Source: Pachyseris speciosa
Taxonomy: Eukaryota > Cnidaria > Anthozoa > Scleractinia > Pachyseridae
Assembly (NCBI GenBank): GCA_016490735.1
Contig: JAEMWC010001460.1
Span: 1-64,000 of the forward strand
Length of the DNA stretch: 64,000 nucleotides
Reading direction: 5' to 3'
Shown here piece by piece: positions 42,833 to 53,986 of this stretch; positions within the stretch are counted from its first letter, which is position 1; every line of letters begins with the position of its first letter. Both the position numbers and the translations under genes were made by a program. The notes beneath the pieces are model-generated. The model searched no databases and was not told the origin of the DNA. It saw only the letters and a program-made list of their open reading frames with translations.

Positions 42833-43717
42833 ATCGCACCGGTAATCGCGAGGTCACGGGTTCAAACCCCGTTGAAGTTCCTTTCGCAATTGCATAAATT
42901 GCGTTCACAACTGCGAGGATCATTCCTCATTTGATTTCTGTTTCAGTTTTTCAGCTTTCTCTGGTGTTGGTCTCACTGTCATCGTGAGTGAGTTTAAGAT
43001 AAAGCCCAAAAACTCATGGCTGGGTACGAGAATTGAATTTTTTTTATTTACAAGAAAACCCACTTTGTGCAAAGGTGGACAGTGTCCGGGACATTTTTAC
43101 TGCAGTCATCAAATGAGGGCCCTTGTAAATATGAATCATCAATGTAGCCTTAAGGTGGAGTAGACAGGCTTAAGCAATTTCATAAAAAGTCGGGGAGCAG
43201 AAGCAAGACCATTAGGGAGGCAAGTAAACTGAAATAAGCCCCCCTGCCAGGAGAACTTAAAATATTTTTGGCATTTCTCATTGACTGGAACCGAATAATA
43301 TACATCTTGGAACAGATGCCATATAACACCCAGGTGTCATAAGCAAGATTGCTGAAGTTAAGCTTTCCATTTTAAAGTGATGGTTGCTGATTTATTGATT
43401 AAGTTCTTCAAATTGAGAATGAGCCTATACCCTCCAGTCTTCTTTTTACGAAGAAATATCGTAGAGCGAAATTCTCCATGACAGTGCTGTGATTCCACAA
43501 TGAACTCCTTTGTCAGAAGTTTGTCTAATTCAGAACTGATAATCTGTGATTTTTCTTAATTAAAAGCGATTTCCTTTCGGGTAAGCATTTATACCGGAGG
43601 GAAGTCAACAAAATCAAGATTAAAACCCTTGAGGATTTTGAGAATCTGCGGATCTGAAGTCAATTCTCTCCATTCAGGGGAATATAATTTCAATCTACCT
43701 GCCGTTTGTCCTGGTTG
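41899..43717 (-). pseudogene. DIRS reverse transcriptase and RNase H
   Basis: From 43,717 on the - strand: GRLKLYSPEWRELTSDPQIL, LLTKEFIVESQHCHGEFRST, FLRKKKTGGYRLILNLKNL, DVYYSVPVNEKCQKYFKFSW, FTCLPNGLASAPRLFMKLLK and YIDDSYLQG (catalytic YIDD, near 43,135). The SINE at 42,750-42,960 interrupts the RT-RNase H linker. The RNase H end (42,252-41,899) reads MGGTHSLECNKIAREIWTWC, LLPGKENVDADRESRTFND and PSIDLFASRTNRKVPRYVSW. These blocks and their order are diagnostic of DIRS ORF2/3. Stops and frameshifts are frequent. Confidence 0.82.
42750..42960 (+). mobile_element. tRNA-Thr-derived SINE
   Basis: A tRNA-like head at 42,807-42,879 folds as a cloverleaf. The acceptor is GGCTTCA/TGAAGTT, box A is TAGCTCAGTTGG and box B is GGTTCAAACCC. 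The anticodon region CCGGTAAT carries GGT (Thr) with one extra base, so it is not a functional tRNA. It is followed by a TTTCGCAATTGCATAAATTG inverted-repeat tail. Partial copies lie at 53,070-53,339. It is inserted in the DIRS RT/RNase H region. The antisense frame TGFEPVTSRLPVRCSNQLSY is the usual spurious translation of such tRNA sequences. Confidence 0.8.
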
Positions 43718-43727
43718 TAGAAGACAT

Positions 43728-45390
43728 TTTTTTTGTTTTAGTAATTTTTTAATAAAGAATTTCTTATGTTTACATACAAAATAAAAAATCATGAAGAGAG
43801 AAAAAAATACACACATTACCCTTACATAGTTAACAAATAGATAAATGTAGCTAAAACACACACAAAAGCTATTACAGCAATACAATTACCTAGTATAGAA
43901 TACAATGATTTCACTTTAAACTTTACACTAATAATGAAAATTAATCATGACATCACTAATCGGAAAAGACACTAATTAACTTTTCCCGCTTTTTAAAATG
44001 ATTATTTAATTTGCATCCCTTCCTGGCGATATGGAGTTCGATGTCATAAATACGCCCTGTCCTGGCAATAAAACCCTGAAGAGAAGGTATACCATTCTGG
44101 CATTTCTGAGAGTAAATAAAAAACTAAACCAAAAGCAAAATATCATTAATCAAGAGAAAATCGTCTGCAACATCAAACTTACCAAACATGACATCTTCTT
44201 CTTTAATGTTTTCAACAAAGATGTTATAATCGCGTAGCCAGGACAAGACGTGGTTCCAAAATTTAGATGATACTTTACAGGAAAAGAGTAAATGCTCAAT
44301 GGATTCAACCTCTGTTTGGTAGAAAGCGCAGGTCGTCGAATTAGCCATGCCGAAACGAAACAGTTTCTCATTTGTAAAGACGATACGGTTTAAAACTTTA
44401 AACTGAAATTCCCTAAGCTTAGATTCTAATGTCGTTCGAAAAGATAGCGAATAAACACTTTTCCAATAGAAGGCTATGTTCGGATACTCTGCAGCTAACT
44501 TTACTTTAGCGGTAGGCGTTGTTTGTTTTTTCTCCAGGTAAAGCCAGTAAATTTGTTTTGAGGAAACATCAAGAATTGGAACCAAATTATTACATAACAG
44601 AATAGCTGGTGAATCCGGAAGTGGATCAATCACCGGTGCAGAAGTTGCCCTTTTCATTGTCAAGCGCCAATTGGCAGGCATAGAGTTAATAATACTCATA
44701 ATGAAGAAGCCTTGCTCAGGGTTGAGAATTTTATCAGCAGAATATAAGTCGTAAATTTTTCAAAACCCTAGCTCTGCAATATTTCTACTATACACAGATT
44801 TCGTATCAACGCAGAGAAGGTTATTATTCCATTCATTTGCAATATCATGTAGCGAGCTGGGCATTTTCCCTTTTACTTCTGACCACGCATTGAAACATTG
44901 CTTGTAGAAACTTGGTAAGTAAATACTTAATTTAGAGGTATCAAACTTACAATGCAATATGAGCTTCCAACCGACAGGGATAAGAAGCTCATATAAAAAC
45001 GCTTTCCACGGACTTTAATAGTCCTCCAAATATTTTTTTAGACATATCACTCGTCTTGTGAGGACCATAGAATCAATATCAAGCATATTTAAGCCACTCT
45101 TCTCAACTTCCGATATCATCACATTTCGTTTTACTTTGTCTTTTCCATTCCAAATAAAATAGTAAAAAAGCGAGTCGGCTTCTTTGATAAGGTCTTAGAG
45201 ATAGGCAACATCGATGCTCTAAACATAAGCTTAGGGATGGCAAAGGTTTTTATAATTTGTATTTTACCTAAGAAAGAAAGACCGCGCCATTTCCACAAAT
45301 TGATTGTCTTCTTAATTGATTTCAAAGTATTCCTAAAATTCAATTCATCTCTTTGTTTAGCGTCATAGCCAAAGACATAATTTTTGACTT
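43728..45390 (-). mobile_element. L1/Tx1-like non-LTR retrotransposon, 3' part
   Basis: On the - strand: FGYDAKQRDELNFRNTLKSI and KKTINLWKWRGLSFLGKIQI (45,343-45,131), LPSFYKQCFNAWSEVKGKMP and NNNLLCVDTKSVYSRNIAEL (44,957-44,760), then TTLESKLREFQFKVLNRIVF, LFRFGMANSTTCAFYQTEVE and SIEHLLFSCKVSSKFWNHVL (44,699-44,124). This is the C-terminal zinc-knuckle region of L1/Tx1-type ORF2 proteins. The end is A-rich on the - strand at about 43,728-43,750. RT and endonuclease are missing (5' truncation). It separates the DIRS gag part from its RT. Confidence 0.82.
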
Positions 45391-45493
45391 ACCTCAGGTA
45401 AGTCCTCAGAAGCTTTGTTTACTTGCTTTGACCCTTCGAATTGGAATACTTGTCTGAATTCTGTGGGGCAGGACCGCGACTTGCGGTCTGTCG

Positions 45494-46050
45494 CTAGCCT
45501 AAAAAATGCTTCTGACTACCTCTTGCTCGAAAAAATTTCCCTCTGTCACCAGACGATTGGCTTTTGTATCCAAAGTTAGAGTGGGTCGGGCCTTTATGAC
45601 GAGTGACGGTGGAAGTAGTTACTTTCCGGCCAACACGGTTTACTTCGGAAATATCCTTGACTTGCTTCGACAAGTCGTCTCCGAAGAGTTCAGATATCAC
45701 TGTGTTTGTAATCCGTGTGCAGGTCCAGTTTATGAGCTCTTTCCTTCTATTATTAAGCTCGGTATTTGCATGTGCCAAAAGAAAAAGGCTGTCTTTTGCC
45801 TCTTGAGCGAATTATCTCATTAACTCGTTTCAATATGGTGTCGGTGACGCGAGCAAGAGCTGTCATGCCCTTAACGATAGACGTTTGCACTTTTTGGAAT
45901 TTCAAGACTTGCGACGTGATGGTGGAGCTGAGGTTATCCCAAATCAATTAACTCTAACTTTCGTTAAACCTTCACAGTTTTCCGGCTGCTGATATTTGTT
46001 TATCTTGTCTTGCAGCCGTTCGTCTAACATGCCTTCTCGCAGGGCTTCGA
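45494..46050 (-). pseudogene. DIRS gag-like protein
   Basis: On the - strand: FVEALREGMLDERLQDKINK and YQQPENCEGLTKVRVN, then after a small deletion LIWDNLSSTITSQVLKFQKV and QTSIVKGMTALARVTDTIL. After another shift comes NTELNNRRKELINWTCTRIT, then ELFGDDLSKQVKDISEVNRV. The LFGDDLxKxVKDISExNRVG block is a hallmark of gag-like ORF1 of cnidarian DIRS elements. The frame then ends near 45,494, ahead of the L1-like insertion. Confidence 0.72.
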
Positions 46051-46105
46051 CAAAACACTGATCCCCCGTTTACTGATCCCCCACTGATCCCCTACTGATC
46101 CCCTC

Positions 46106-46972
46106 ACTGTAAAACAACAAAATAAAAAAGGATTTGAGGCTGAATCAAGTTCAAGGATAAATTCTGGCTTACCTCAGAGTTCAAAGATGGTACTTGTAAT
46201 GGAATTTTCGTTGGGATAAAAAATAATTCGGTTTTTGATTGATGTAAAGGACGAAGCATGGGTTAATAATTTAACTTAATATCAATTTAAGGCTGAAACG
46301 AGAAGACAAGACACATTATTGCGTGCAATGTTTCTAATTTACAGATAAATTCATGAGGCTTCGACAAACAAGTGTTCGATTATATTGTAGAAAATTCTAT
46401 AAGGCACACCAAAAATTATACTGGTGGCTTGATCAATGATTCCATTTCACGAAAATGTTAATGCAAAAAACATGATTTCATGATGCCCAATTTACAACGT
46501 TGTTCTCAATCCTTGAGGCGTTTCTCGGCCTCCCTCTGGGCATTTGTCAATTTGCTGAAGTAAGAAAAAGCAAGCGTTTGATGTTTTTGTGATCTCTGAA
46601 TGAGAAATCAACAATTGTAAGTATAAACTAAGTTATCTGGCAATTATTTTGTCTTCGCAGAGAAACAACTGGTTAAATTTCTTTGTCTGTTTTGAATAAT
46701 ATCTTTAAATTGTGGATGAAATTTTTTAAGTCTCCACCGGTTATCATATATAATTAATAAGGCAACTAATTGCACACTTCAATTTGATTTTCATGAATAG
46801 AAAAAAACAAGAGTCGAATTAATAAGAAGACCACTAACGTCCAATCTGAATCAGGGCCATTTCGCTTCAGTCTCGTTTCCTTTGCACAGGGAGTTATCAA
46901 AGCAGAGGAAGGTTTGACTTTTTTGTCAGTTTATCACCTCACGTGGCATTGATTCAATCACTGATTGTAAAA
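46106..46972. other. Upstream region of lectin gene C
   Basis: Contains no recognisable gene; should include the promoter of the gene starting at 46,973. ATATATAATTAATAAGG at 46,747-46,763 is AT-rich but not a clear TATA box. Confidence 0.3.
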
Positions 46973-49900
46973 ATGACTTTGTGCGAGTGGTACTGGCTAT
47001 TTATGGTAACCATTACCTCTACCTTTGACGGAGTTTTGGCGAATAGAGCAGGTAGGATGTTGTGAAACTCAGTGTTTTAGATAAACAACGGGGTACATCT
47101 TGCTTATGGACGTTATCGGCCTCACCACAATAAATGTCGAAGGTTTGGTTTGGACATTTGTGTTACAATTTGTATAGACAGCTTTGCTTTGGGAATTCAT
47201 AAAAAATCGTCTGATTTGTCAGATAAGAGATCTAGTAAATATTTATACCAAGCCATCAGGAAGGCAAAATACATTGGTTTTCACTTCAGCAGATTTGCAC
47301 TTTGATAATTGGTCACTGAAAAGTCCTTGTTCGCAGGGCTGTTAGATGAAGGCATTGGTTTTGCATTTCTTTTGGGTATGGTAAAAATAAATTTGTAAAA
47401 ACGGCAGAGAGGGCATATTTAAATTTTATACACCTTCATCACTTACCATCTACGAAAAACAATTGATTTGTCTCCAGCTATTTATTTCTTTCATCTTTGA
47501 TTTTGTGTCATGTCAACCCTGGCCCTTTATAAATTGTTAAAAATAGTTTTTCTTTGAAAAACGCCGCGGCATTTATCATTTATTAAATCATATGAAGCGT
47601 TAAGTATTCAGTTGCTGCATGTCTAGTATTTCACAACTACAGGGCTTCCCTATCTTTCGATATTAGCGCTTTACAATTGAGACTACTAACATATCAGTTT
47701 CTGGCTAGGATTCTGCTGTTAAGTAACTAAACACCGTTTTAGAGCTCCTAACAAAGGCGACAGTTAACTGTGATGTGCGACAGTTAACTGCCCGTCGTAG
47801 CGCTTCAACCGTAACAAATGTAAACAACTTTTAATTAGCGACCTATTGAATATAGTATGGTGCTAGAAAAAGTCTTTCACCCAAGTTCATTTTCCTGACT
47901 CGTTTAAACAAATACCAAGTAATACCTCGATGAATTTGAGGGTTGCCAAAGTATATTATGAGTGTCTTGCGTTTTAAGCTTTGTCAAAGTATTAAACCGT
48001 GCGATGTCTTAACGTTAGAAAATCGCTTTGAATCCCAACGCTGTATACCACAAACCAATTAAAGCCATTATTTCTAAATTTCTTGAAGCAGGAAAACGTT
48101 TGTGGTTGATTAGGTTAATCAACAGTGTTACAAATGTCTTGTTCTTTGTTTGAGTTCCCCTCATGAGACTAACATCAGCACGCCATCTCTTAAGGAGGCT
48201 GGAAACAGTTTTTTCGGCTTTGGGGTGTACCTGTTGAAATCCAAATTTCTGATAGAAGACAAGCTTCGATTTCTTTGCCACCACAACATGTTTTCGTCGT
48301 ATGATCAACGTTTATTTTCTTATCGGTTTCCAAGAAACAGCTGTTACCATAGCGACGGTAACGCATGGTCGCTCATTTTCTAGCCTTTTCCTGGTTCTCA
48401 GATATTTTGGGCAAGCGAAGAAAGAATAACGAAATAACGACCGAAAAAAAGAGAGGAAAATCGCGCGGGGACTGGTGGGAGGGGGCGAACTGGGAGCACC
48501 TGTAAGACTTTCTTTAACGGACCAGTTGTGGTATGCCAGCTACTACTATACCCTCCGATTGGTCCATCTTGACACCATTGTCAGGAAACATCAACACCCG
48601 AAGTGTGGTTGTCATTCTTTTATTTAATCAAGTTTCAGATTACAATTACAATCAATCTGAGGTAGGTTTAAACAGAATACAAGATTTCCTAGAGCACGCC
48701 ACCTATTTTCTGATACCATTAAATAGAGAAATAATTAACTAGATAATTAAACACTTATCAATGAAAACTACCATAAATGGACAAATAATTAAGTAAAACT
48801 GACAGCATAAAATCAGAAAAAAATTTCACGGCGACAGATCCGAGCAAAAAGAGAATTCTTGTATACGTCAGTCCTACTGAAAGAGACGTCAAGCGTTAAG
48901 TGTCAATGTTTCTCAGCGGTTTATTACCAAGCGAAACGATACGTAATCGAAGAGATTTAACTTACACATATTCATAAAGCTCTTAAAAAAGAATATTAAA
49001 TCAATAATGGTACTGCAATGGTAATAAAATCACTTTGTCCAGGCGCTCGTGCTCATAATAATCCCTGTCAAGAATAAATCTCGTAGCCCTGTGTTGAACC
49101 TGCTCCAAACTGTTAACATTTCTTTTGGTTTATGATGTGACCATACCACACTAGCATACTCAATGCGCAACCGAACCCAAGTAATATAAAGTAATTTCTT
49201 TTTCGATCGGCATCAGGCGAGCACGGTTTGTGTCCCCTTCTCCTCTCCCAGCCCCACTAAATTTTCTTCGCTCGTTGTCACGCGCTCGCCCAATATATGA
49301 ATTCTCAAAAGTTATGCAAGCCCTCGACTGCGTCTCGGGTTTGCACCCGGGGGTACTCCCTATAACGGCCTATACGGGGAGGCTCCGCCGGGGTACCTTT
49401 TTCACGCTTCAGGTATATGAAAGGGTAGGGATTTCACGAGTCGAAGTATATGAAAGGGTAGGGAAATCTGTCCTTTAGGTATTTAAAAGGGCCTCTCATT
49501 AAAATATTTCGCACACACATACCTTACGACTGTACTGTTTTAATTTATTGAACGCTACATGAAAATGACAAGAAGACTTCCTGTTTTAGGTATACGAAAA
49601 GGGTACCATTTGTCAATGGAAGGTATACGAAAGGAGCACCTTTTCTGTCAAAAATGGTATATAAAAGGGTAAGGGGTCGGACCACGGGGCAGAGCCTCCC
49701 AGTACTAAATTTTATTTAGTACTCCCCCCGGGAGGTGGGGGGGGGGGGTTTGCATAACTGTCTCGAATTCTCCCAGCCCCACCTCGTGTTTAGATGAGGC
49801 TATGTAAACACGGAAAAAATCCTCTGTTGCTTAAGTAAAGCTTGAAGAAAATACGGGAATCAACAAAACAGGCTTTTGAAAGTTTATTTGTAATTCACTT

Positions 49901-50275
49901 GAAAACGCTCTTACAGATTTTTTTCTAATTTGGCCTAGACGTTGCGGGACTTGAGTAGTTTACACTCTCTCGTTGTGAAGTGTCTCACTGAATTTCAATT
50001 TTTCAAAATGAGCGATCATGCGTTACCATCGCTATGGTAACAGTGTCATAGAAATCGAAGCTTTTCTTCTATGATTCCAACGGGTACACCCCAAAGGCAA
50101 AAAAACTGTTTCAAGCCTTCTAGAGATTTGAAAAAAAGAAACTGAGTAACTTGCTGTTGATCGCCTCAGAGTAGCATATCTTGATACTTCTATGACTCTC
50201 GCTGACATTTAGTCAGAGGCTGCGCAAGATGTTTAAAGGTACAAACTGTTCTCGTAGAGATCTGGATCCATTCAT

Positions 50276-50325
<50 letters not shown>

Positions 50326-52146
50326 CACTTTATTTAAGTCTCAAATGTATTTAGCCGAGCACAGATGCTCGACTAATTGGGGAGACTAAATCAAATCAAC
50401 TCTAAATAAATCAAATGAAATCAAATGTTGGTTTTTGGGGAGAGGGGAAAACCGGAGTACCCGGAGAAAAACCTCTCGGAGCAGAGTAGAGAACCAACAA
50501 ACTCAGCCCACTTATGACGCCGAGTCCGGGAAACTCATGAGCATACAGATCTATTCATACAGATTACGGATGGATACAAAGCTTACAGAGACTGGCTTGG
50601 TTTGACACAAAGAACGAAAAACAAAAAAATGAAAAACTGAATAAATGAATGAATGAATGAATGAATGAATGGAAAATGGACCGACGGATACATGGATGGA
50701 TGAACGGAAAACGTGCACAAATCTGAACCACTATGTCAATTCATATTCTACTGGCGTTCCAAATCTACCATATAGTATGGTACTGAACTAAGTATCACAA
50801 TCTTAACCTTTTTGTAAGATCTCTCTTGTTCCCCAGTAATATTCTAATGATATTAATTTCTTTTGCAGATGTAAGGATGTTTCGCACTATTTATGTTTGT
50901 GAAAATGAAGTCACGCGACTCACCTGTGAGTCACGGAAGGTTCTTGAGATTCAAAGCGCCGATTATGGTGGGGCAAAGGACTTCATCTGTGAGGATGGCC
51001 AAGAATCGGATCACACATGCGCACTGTTAGACAAGACAGAAATACTGAGATCCCAGTGCGATAACAAACCGTTATGCTGCATCTCAGCATTCACCTCCAT
51101 ATTTAGTGATCCATGCCCGGGTGTAAGGAAGTACCTCAATGTTGTGTATGCTTGCGGTAAGAACATTTTTATGGATGGTACCTGAGATGTGGTGAGTTTA
51201 CGGTCGTACATAGAAGCAAATTACGAGATCTCAACTTAACAGTATCACTGTTTTTGAGATGACTTGGAGATTGACAGCCATTCCTGGCGAATCTATAGTA
51301 TTTGTAAACTTTAGAGTAACTTAGTCAACTCCAAGTTAAAAGCTACCTTCGTCTTGTTCTTCTTGTTCTCTTTCTTCTTCTTGTACTTCTTCTTGTACTT
51401 CTTCTTCTTCCCCCCCAAAAAAAGAGAAATAGCATTATAACAATTTAGTGTGAAGACAACAAGAAAAATTAGGTAAGCTGTACCGAACTTCTTGTCAATA
51501 AAATTGTAGAAAATTCCAGCCAATTAAAGTTTTCAAAAGTCCAAACCCCTTTACATTATCTTTAAGGTGGAAAACCAAGAGGTAGCAGACTTTCTTCCAA
51601 TGAAAATAATTTCGGCACTCCCTGAGACTCCATAGCAGCTGCAAAAAACCTGATCAACAGAAGGGCGCGTGTCTTACTTCTCATAGGGCTTGCAACCTCA
51701 ACTTACTGGGTCAGTCAAAAGAGTCTGCTGAAAAGACTTGGATTCCGTGCTTTTTTTATGTTTAAGCTAAACAAAAGTTTTTTTTATTCTTCTTAGTAAA
51801 ACCGATGCACAATAATACCATTGGAACCACAACTCCGATTCAAACATCAAAAATTGCTACCAGTCAAGGCATCACCACAAATTGCAGTACGTGGATGAAC
51901 AACTCTGTTGCTACGAACATTACCCGGCCACCAACCACCGAACCCACTCAGAGGACCCAGAAGAAGCCGAAACGAACCAACGGCCCAGAAAAGGAAGGTC
52001 CCAAAAAGTCTATCCCGGTGTTTGATCCGTCCAATAGTGTCATGTTAGAATCAATAACTAATGCAGCTCAGGTCATGAATGTGTGTGGTGTTGGCTTTCT
52101 CTCTTTGGCTTCTGTTTTAAGCTTGATTGCAGTCTGGTGGCTGTAG
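46973..52146 (+). CDS. SUEL-type lectin protein, gene C (three exons, intact)
   Basis: Exon 1 (46,973-47,051) encodes MTLCEWYWLFMVTITSTFDG then VLANRAG, a signal peptide with a likely cut after LA, and ends G|GTAGGA. Exon 2 (50,869-51,156, after TTTTGCAG, before GTAAG) encodes DVRMFRTIYVCENEVTRLTC, EIQSADYGGAKDFICED, SQCDNKPLCCISAFTSIF and DPCPGVRKYLNVVYACG. This is a SUEL lectin domain with the YGG (YGR-like), DPC and KYL motifs. Exon 3 (51,797-52,146, after TTCTTAG) begins VKPMHNNTIGTTTPI. It has several N-glycosylation sites (NCST, NNSV, NITR), a Thr/Pro then Lys-rich stalk, and ends NVCGVGFLSLASVLSLIAVW-WL, a hydrophobic tail with no cytosolic part, as in GPI-anchored precursors. Both introns are phase 1. 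Spliced length is 717 nt, 238 residues. It is predicted to be a surface or secreted sugar-binding protein. Confidence 0.82.
48184..50128. mobile_element. Long inverted-repeat (foldback) element in gene C intron 1
   Basis: The left arm 48,184-48,380 (ATCTCTTAAGGAGGCTGGAA, GGAAACAGTTTTTTCGG, GGGGTGTACC, then TTACCATAGCGACGGTAACG) is mirrored by 50,005-50,128 (CGTTACCATCGCTATGGTAA, GGTACACCCC, AAAAAAACTGTTTCAAGCC). The arms are diverged and the spacing is about 1.6 kb. No transposase frame is inside. A separate MITE lies at 49,345-49,735. Confidence 0.65.
49345..49735. mobile_element. MITE with (A)CCCGGGGGGTACTCC ends
   Basis: The left end ACCCGGGGGTACTCCCTATA is mirrored by AGTACTCCCCCCGGGAGGT on the right. 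Inside are repeats of GGTATATGAAAGGGTA(G/A)GG (five copies with drift, about 49,410-49,680) and GGGGAGGCTCCGCC/GGGGCAGAGCCTCCC as inner inverted repeats. It is non-coding. Confidence 0.7.
50278..50530 (-). mobile_element. SINE-like repeat with (ATT)n tail
   Basis: The - strand ends in (ATT)16 (50,278-50,325). Upstream of the tail lie GGTTTTCCCCTCTCCCC and CTCTGCTCCGAGAGGTTTTT, and near its 5' end CCCGGACTCGGCGTCATAAG, which resembles a tRNA box B region. I recall this block as a common coral repeat. The head is incomplete. Confidence 0.5.
50643..50671. repeat. (GAAT)n microsatellite
   Basis: Seven tandem GAAT units, followed by GGATGGATG-type decay to about 50,705. Confidence 0.95.
51353..51416. 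repeat. Pyrimidine-rich (CTT)n tract in gene C intron 2
   Basis: TTCTTCTTGT repeats and a CCCCCCC run on the coding strand, about 380 bp before the exon 3 acceptor. The lysine-rich - frame here is its translation and not a gene. Confidence 0.85.
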
Positions 52147-52290
52147 ACCATCATGCAGTTTAACAACAAGTCATTGTTTTGTTAGACTGTCAAAGCAAGA
52201 ACATCTTACTTAGCAAAATGCAAAGTCAAAAGCAGCTTTTTCTGCTGTAATCGTGTCGTTGAATAATGCCTTAATACACTCAGTGTCTTG

Positions 52291-52383
52291 AGTAGTTATA
52301 CAGTTGACGGCACGAGACCACTTTACTAATCTCGTTCCGAGATTAGTAAAGTGATCTCGTGACCGACCAACTGTATAAATACT
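52291..52383. repeat. Near-perfect hairpin, arms of about 44 bp, loop TTC
   Basis: AGTAGTTATACAGTTGACGG ... CACTTTACTAATCTCG pairs with CGAGATTAGTAAAGTGATCT ... ACTGTATAAATACT. It lies 145 bp past the stop codon of lectin gene C, so it is probably in or just beyond its 3' UTR. It may be a tiny foldback element or an RNA structure. Confidence 0.85.
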
Positions 52384-52389
52384 GTCTTG

Positions 52390-53060
52390 TTGTTTCAAAA
52401 CCGTAGGAATTGCACGCGTCCTTCCGAATAAAGACGCTTTGTCTTTTTCCTTAAATGCAACGGATAGACTACATCTAACGATTCCCCCCTTCATTAAGCT
52501 ATCTACATATCACTGACATATCAATCATCGTTGTCTCGATAAGTTACATAGCGATGGAATCGCCAATAGGTCCCAATAGTGTGAAATCAGATCAAGGCAT
52601 TTAATCTCCTATAACATGCCCACTTGAGAGGTAAACATAGGCTGTGGGTAGTTCGAATGAGAGAAGGAAGGAGCCGAAAACCCTTCTGTTTTTCTTCTCG
52701 CTTCAGAGGATCATCCAGAAAGAGACTGCTAAAAGTATAGGCTACTGCTTGTAATGCATGAAATATAGTTTTGCAGAAAAGTAATGCTTAGTAAGTTTTG
52801 TTAATGTCAATAGTAATACTATGAAGGTTGTAAGCACTTCGCGGTATAGCAAATATACAGGACTAGGGGTAAGTACTGCTCCGTAACCTTGTTATATGTA
52901 GCTTTGTTTGAAACATGGGCTTAAAGGGAAGAGTGGCTTTACATGGCCTATCGTGTTGGTTTCAAGAACCGAAAGGCTTAAAGCTCGGCTGATTGGATTT
53001 TAATACAAATTTCAAACGCCTCTTACTCGCAGATCAAAGTGTAAATAGTTTCCTATTATC
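52390..53060. other. No recognisable feature
   Basis: Downstream flank of gene C. TGAATAATGCC-type sequences but no clear poly(A) context; no domain-bearing frame was found. Confidence 0.35.
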
Positions 53061-53069
53061 AAATGAAGA

Positions 53070-53170
53070 ATGATCCTCGCAGTTGTGAACGCAATTTATG
53101 CAATTGCGAAAAGAAGCCTGAAAAAAAATTCAGGACTTCAACGGAGCTTACGGTGCGATGCTCTAACCTG

Positions 53171-53202
<32 letters not shown>

Positions 53203-53339
53203 AACTGCAAGGATCATTCTTCATTTTATTTCATTTCCGCACTTCATATATGAGTTATTTAATATATCATTCATTTCTTTCACGGGAACATATGAACCCA
53301 CAATTGACCTGCTCCCAACGTCAGTGGCTTCATAGCTCA
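53070..53339. mobile_element. Two head-to-head fragments of the tRNA-Thr-derived SINE
   Basis: 53,070-53,205 is a - strand copy (GATCCTCGCAGTTGTGAACG ... GAGCTATGAAGCCACTGACG), with the anticodon-to-box B part deleted and CAGGACTTC added. 53,215-53,339 is a + strand leader plus the start of the tRNA part (GGCTTCATAGCTCAG), cut off by the next element. Compare the fuller copy at 42,750-42,960. Confidence 0.75.
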
Positions 53340-53343
53340 GGCA

Positions 53344-53903
53344 TCGTTTACACGGACGCAGTTTCCAATCGACACGGAAAATATCCAACCGTTTACGTCA
53401 TGGCGATCTCGTTCTCAGGCATTCTTCTGGGAGCATAACACCGTCCAAACAGTTGTCTCACCAAACACGAGTTCTCATAGGCCGAATGTAGAATTGTCGT
53501 TTTGCTTTTCTCTTCGTTACTCTGGAGTGTATCGACAACATTTCAAGACATCTCTACCTGTTATTACGATATGCCTCTCGGTTTATAGAGAGTAAAATAT
53601 ATGAAAGCTGAAAAAGCGAATTTTAATTGTGATTGTGTAACAAAGCGCTGCAGTGCGAGGTTCACCATATTTACCCTTCGCGAGCCAGCCAATTCCGCAC
53701 CAAAATGAGTAACCGTTTTCAAATCGATGCGGTTTCGCCGCTTACACGACCAATGAAACCGTCTCGTTTTGAAAACGCTCCACTTTTGAAAGGGTTTTCA
53801 AAACGACCCGGTTCTGATAACGAACTCGACCGGCGCCGTGTAAACGAAAGGCGTAACCGCATCGAAACCGATGCGGTTACAAATGAAACCACGTCCGTGA
53901 CCT
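53344..53903. mobile_element. MITE with TIR TTTACACGGACGcaGTTTC
   Basis: The left end TTTACACGGACGCAGTTTCC is mirrored by GAAACCACGTCCGTG on the right. The interior has repeated GATGCGGTTTCGCC, AACCGCATCGAAACCGATGC and GTTTTGAAAACG/CAAAACGACCCGG motifs in both orientations. It truncates the SINE fragment at its left. The 90-codon frame through it (53,633-53,905) is repeat translation. Confidence 0.65.
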
Positions 53904-53906
53904 AAC

Positions 53907-53947
<41 letters not shown>

Positions 53948-53954
53948 AGAGTAC

Positions 53955-53986
<32 letters not shown>

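Larger units (their letters stand above)
39871..46060 (-). mobile_element. DIRS-type tyrosine-recombinase retrotransposon with nested insertions
   Basis: Read on -, the parts come in DIRS order: gag-like (46,050-45,494), RT and RNase H (43,717-41,899), tyrosine recombinase (41,822-40,159), and an inverted-repeat terminus (40,119-39,871). Three younger elements interrupt it: an L1/Tx1-like element (about 45,390-43,728), a tRNA-derived SINE (about 42,960-42,750) and a Penelope-like palindrome (41,472-40,979). Several frameshifts and stops make it inactive. The 5' boundary is not sharp; CTGATCCCC repeats at 46,058-46,105 may be beyond or part of the end. Confidence 0.82.

Noticed and set aside
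42807..42880. Functional tRNA-Thr gene
   Set aside because: The anticodon loop has an extra base, the 3' acceptor pairs by wobble, and the sequence is embedded in a SINE with further fragments at 53,070-53,339.
42735..42923. - frame containing TGFEPVTSRLPVRCSNQLSY
   Set aside because: Antisense translation of the tRNA-like SINE, a well-known annotation artefact.
45506..45951. Three + frames of 61-105 codons
   Set aside because: They are antisense to the DIRS gag-like remnant read on the - strand.
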